A stretch of DNA of 64,000 nucleotides from Aspidapion aeneum (lineage: Eukaryota > Arthropoda > Insecta > Coleoptera > Brentidae): contig OY755046.1 of NCBI GenBank assembly GCA_963576565.1, forward strand, positions 48,292,786 through 48,356,785, in the 5' to 3' direction. Under the pieces are notes generated by a model. That model had not been told where the DNA came from. It made no database searches and saw nothing but the letters and a program-made list of their open reading frames with translations. The position numbers were made by a program, and so were the translations under genes. Shown here piece after piece: positions 60,379-64,000 of this stretch. Each line of letters starts with the position of its first letter. The stretch's first letter is position 1.

Positions 60379-61529
60379 CACGTTTTTCTAATGTTTTATA
60401 GTTCGCATCCAAGTCTTTTTCTTCAGGTCTTCGTATTATGTGTCCGATCAAACCCCATTTTTGAGGCCGACTGGTCGTTTATAGTAAATATTTAGTAGGT
60501 CTTCGCCAGCTTTATTTGGCAATAGATTTTATGGATTCTTATGAGGCACTTTTAAATAACCACAGTTTTTGAATTAACATTGATCTCACTTTCCACGTGT
60601 TGGTTCCGAGGGGAAGTACTGGGTTAATACTTTTCTTCTAAAAATTCCATCTACTAGAAGAGGTTGCAAGTTAAGTTAAGGGTAAGATTATAATCCACAG
60701 TTTTATTTCGCCATACTCCGTACACTTTTTGTAATGATGTGCTATCGATAGTGAGATTTTTAACACAATGGTCTTTGGATTTTTACCTTCCTAGGCCGCG
60801 TAGCAATGGCTAGAGAAGGTATTATTTTCGACGAAAGGTTTTTTTTGAGATAACGCCGAAAACATGTTATTTGGGCGTATTTTGATCTTAACAATATCGT
60901 CGTGATGTCTGTGTGTGTGTATGTGTATATTTTTTCTGTTCGTAACACGAGAGCTCCTAAAACGCTGAACCGATTTTCATAAAATTTTAAGGTAAAATAG
61001 TGTTCGACGCTCCGAGCTGGTTAGATTTTGGTCAAAATCCATTAGTGCTAATGACAGTTTTTTAACAATTAAATTTTTTTTAAAATTGTAACTTTTTAAC
61101 GGAGAATGCGTTTTGTTCAATAATTTGTGTGATAACCAAAAACTTCGTAAGAGATTTAGTTTCCGAGAAATTTACAAAAAACTGTTTTCAAGGCTGATAT
61201 AATATGGCTTCACTTAAAGTGTGCTAATAGGCTAGCTAGAAAGGTATCATTTATTTTTTCTTGTAATATTTGATGATTTTGTACAGTATCGTACCATTCG
61301 ACGTTTGTTTAGGTTGAAAATTAAATGGCTTTTTGTGCTTTGTGGAGGATGATTGTCGTTCGCCCACATAGTACAATGACGTGTTTAACACATAAAAACG
61401 TTGATTTTAAAAGCTGCTAGAAAAAAACGTTTATTTCATGTATGAAAACAAGCTTAATAGGTCATTCATTAACCTTATAAAAAACATAGTGACCAGGAGG
61501 TGTATTCTGTGTGTCAAAACTAAAGTATT
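60379..61529. other. bsh intron 2, middle
   Basis: No exon is seen. Near 60915-60990 a GTGTGTGTGTATGTG run followed by CTGAACCGATTTTCAT resembles the microsatellite plus CCGATTTT block of the Helitron-like family, but without defined ends. Confidence 0.4.
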
Positions 61530-62105
61530 GTTCATACTCGTCTTAGTCTTTTGGTTTTGATTAGTCTTTGTCCTTTGATTAGTCTTAGCTGTCTTAAACA
61601 AAATCGGCTGTTCATACTCGTCTTTTGTTTTTGATTAGTCTTAGTCATAACTCACTGAAAAAAAATTCAATTTCAATAAAAAGGCCCTCTTCAAAAGTTA
61701 TTTTCTACACAAAATGATCTTATTTAACCTAATCTGTGCACGAAACACAGATACGAAAGAACAAAAGCGAAAAAGAAAAAAAAGCAAATAAAATTTTGAG
61801 GTTCTGTTGGTTGAGATTTTCTGTTAAAAACATGATTAATGGCGGTAAATTCAAAATATCGACCGCGCGCTTGCGCTTTTCGGACGCCCTGTAAAAAAAA
61901 CAACAAATATCAGCTGATGTCTGTCACTCGTCTTAGTCGTTGTCCTAAGGATTGAAAGTTGGCAATTCTTAAGACAAAGACTAATCAAAAACAAAAGCAA
62001 AAGCATTGTATGAACACTCCCATAAGAAACAGTGGTTTTAACTTTCTTATGACAAGACATATGACTAAACCAAGACAAAAGACTAGACAAAAGACGAGTA
62101 TGAAC
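61530..62105. mobile_element. Foldback element with GTTCATACTCGTCTT ends
   Basis: GTTCATACTCGTCTTAGTC at 61530 is matched by AGACGAGTATGAAC ending at 62105. Internally, GATTAGTCTT-type stretches on the left face AAGACAAAGACTAATCAAAA on the right, giving nested inverted repeats. No target duplication and no coding region are seen. Confidence 0.6.
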
Positions 62106-63520
<1,415 letters not shown>

Positions 63521-64000
63521 CTAATTTACATTTTCATACCTATCAAAATTGACAGCAAAGGCTAACTTTCTAGTGGCTCTGGCGGTTCCACCCACAAAAC
63601 ATGGTGGTGGTAATCTAGTAGCATCTTCTATTCTTACCATTGATTGGTCGCTAACATCAGGGAAAACAAAGTGATAGGCAGGTTTTTTGCATCTCATAAA
63701 ATTTACGAAATATTCATTCTCTGTAATTTCTATAACTTTTCCGACATAATGGGTCAGAGTTTTTTTGGTAACAAACCTTACTACCACAAAATCGTTAACA
63801 TTTATAACGCCGTTTGCAAACTGTTCCTCCTCACGTTCATGCTCGAATTGGTCCTCAATATCGGTTATATCATTGTCAGATGAAGAAAGATCTAAGCAGT
63901 ATTCATCCTTATTGATTTTTAGCGAGGTCTTTTTTAGTCTTTTTACTTGGTTGGTTTTATTCTTAATAGGTATTATTGTTAATTCCATGTCTTTTTTATC
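63521..64000 (-). CDS. C-terminal part of a transposon-derived protein (DDE_1/pogo-type tail), 5' partial
   Basis: An open frame on the minus strand from the window edge to a stop at 63521; an ATG at 63988 may be internal, since the frame stays open to 64000. An acidic serine-rich stretch (LDLSSSDNDITDIEDQFEHE) is followed by a small beta-rich module beginning VNDFVVVRFVTKKTLTHYVG, then NFMRC, FVFPDVSDQS and LPPPCFVGGTARATRKLAF. I recall this tail from the C-termini of many insect proteins with CENP-B-type HTH and DDE_1 transposase domains; the upstream catalytic part is outside the window. It is antisense to bsh and probably lies in its downstream intron or beyond its end. The frame has no stop over about 160 codons, so it may be young or domesticated. 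Confidence 0.55.
   Translation of the reverse strand, partial: DKKDMELTIIPIKNKTNQVKRLKKTSLKINKDEYCLDLSSSDNDITDIEDQFEHEREEEQFANGVINVNDFVVVRFVTKKTLTHYVGKVIEITENEYFVNFMRCKKPAYHFVFPDVSDQSMVRIEDATRLPPPCFVGGTARATRKLAFAVNFDRYENVN

Overview
The window looks like AT-rich insect DNA, possibly from a beetle, though the order is uncertain. It holds one clearly recognisable developmental gene, the homeobox gene bsh/Bsx, with small exons split by large introns, insect-type LINE ends and many small inverted-repeat transposons. There is one assembly gap of 200 N at 8612-8811. I found no rRNA, tRNA, CRISPR array or operon.

Layout. 1-2.2 kb: two copies of a Helitron-like non-autonomous element, a 272-bp hAT-type MITE, and on the minus strand a probable first coding exon of a small secreted peptide. 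2.2-15.3 kb: mostly non-coding, with foldback elements (a minisatellite palindrome at about 5.9-6.6 kb), an interspersed family I call R2, LINE remnants around the gap, and several MITEs. 15.3-39.6 kb: one large nested structure. A Helitron-like element carries a microsatellite of the 8-mer GTCTGTAT expanded to about 7 kb, and a 16,634-bp LTR retrotransposon sits inside that array. The retrotransposon has 1.27-kb LTRs that are nearly identical, a 4-bp target duplication (CATG), a primer binding site and a polypurine tract, but no gag or pol over about 14 kb. It therefore fits a LARD, a large retrotransposon derivative that needs enzymes from another element. 39.6-49.2 kb: repeat debris, including a 1.7-kb palindrome of R2, a 670-bp foldback, a Harbinger-type MITE, LINE fragments and an old solo LTR of the LARD family. 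49.5 kb: a probable first exon of a THAP-domain protein. 50-53.7 kb: repeats.

53.7-62.7 kb: bsh/Bsx on the plus strand. Three coding exons join in phase 1 and encode an N-terminal EH1-like repressor motif and a complete homeodomain split between exons 2 and 3; at least one further exon lies outside the window or was not found. Intron 1 contains five decayed tandem copies of the 3' half of exon 1 with adjacent intron, some keeping the splice donor and one keeping an open frame. Intron 2 holds a 2.07-kb element with 25-bp terminal repeats and a 9-bp target duplication. The window ends with an antisense fragment resembling the C-terminus of insect DDE-transposon proteins.

The genes do not form a pathway. 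The window is mainly a record of layered transposon insertion, with the LARD inside a transposon-borne microsatellite as its most unusual part.
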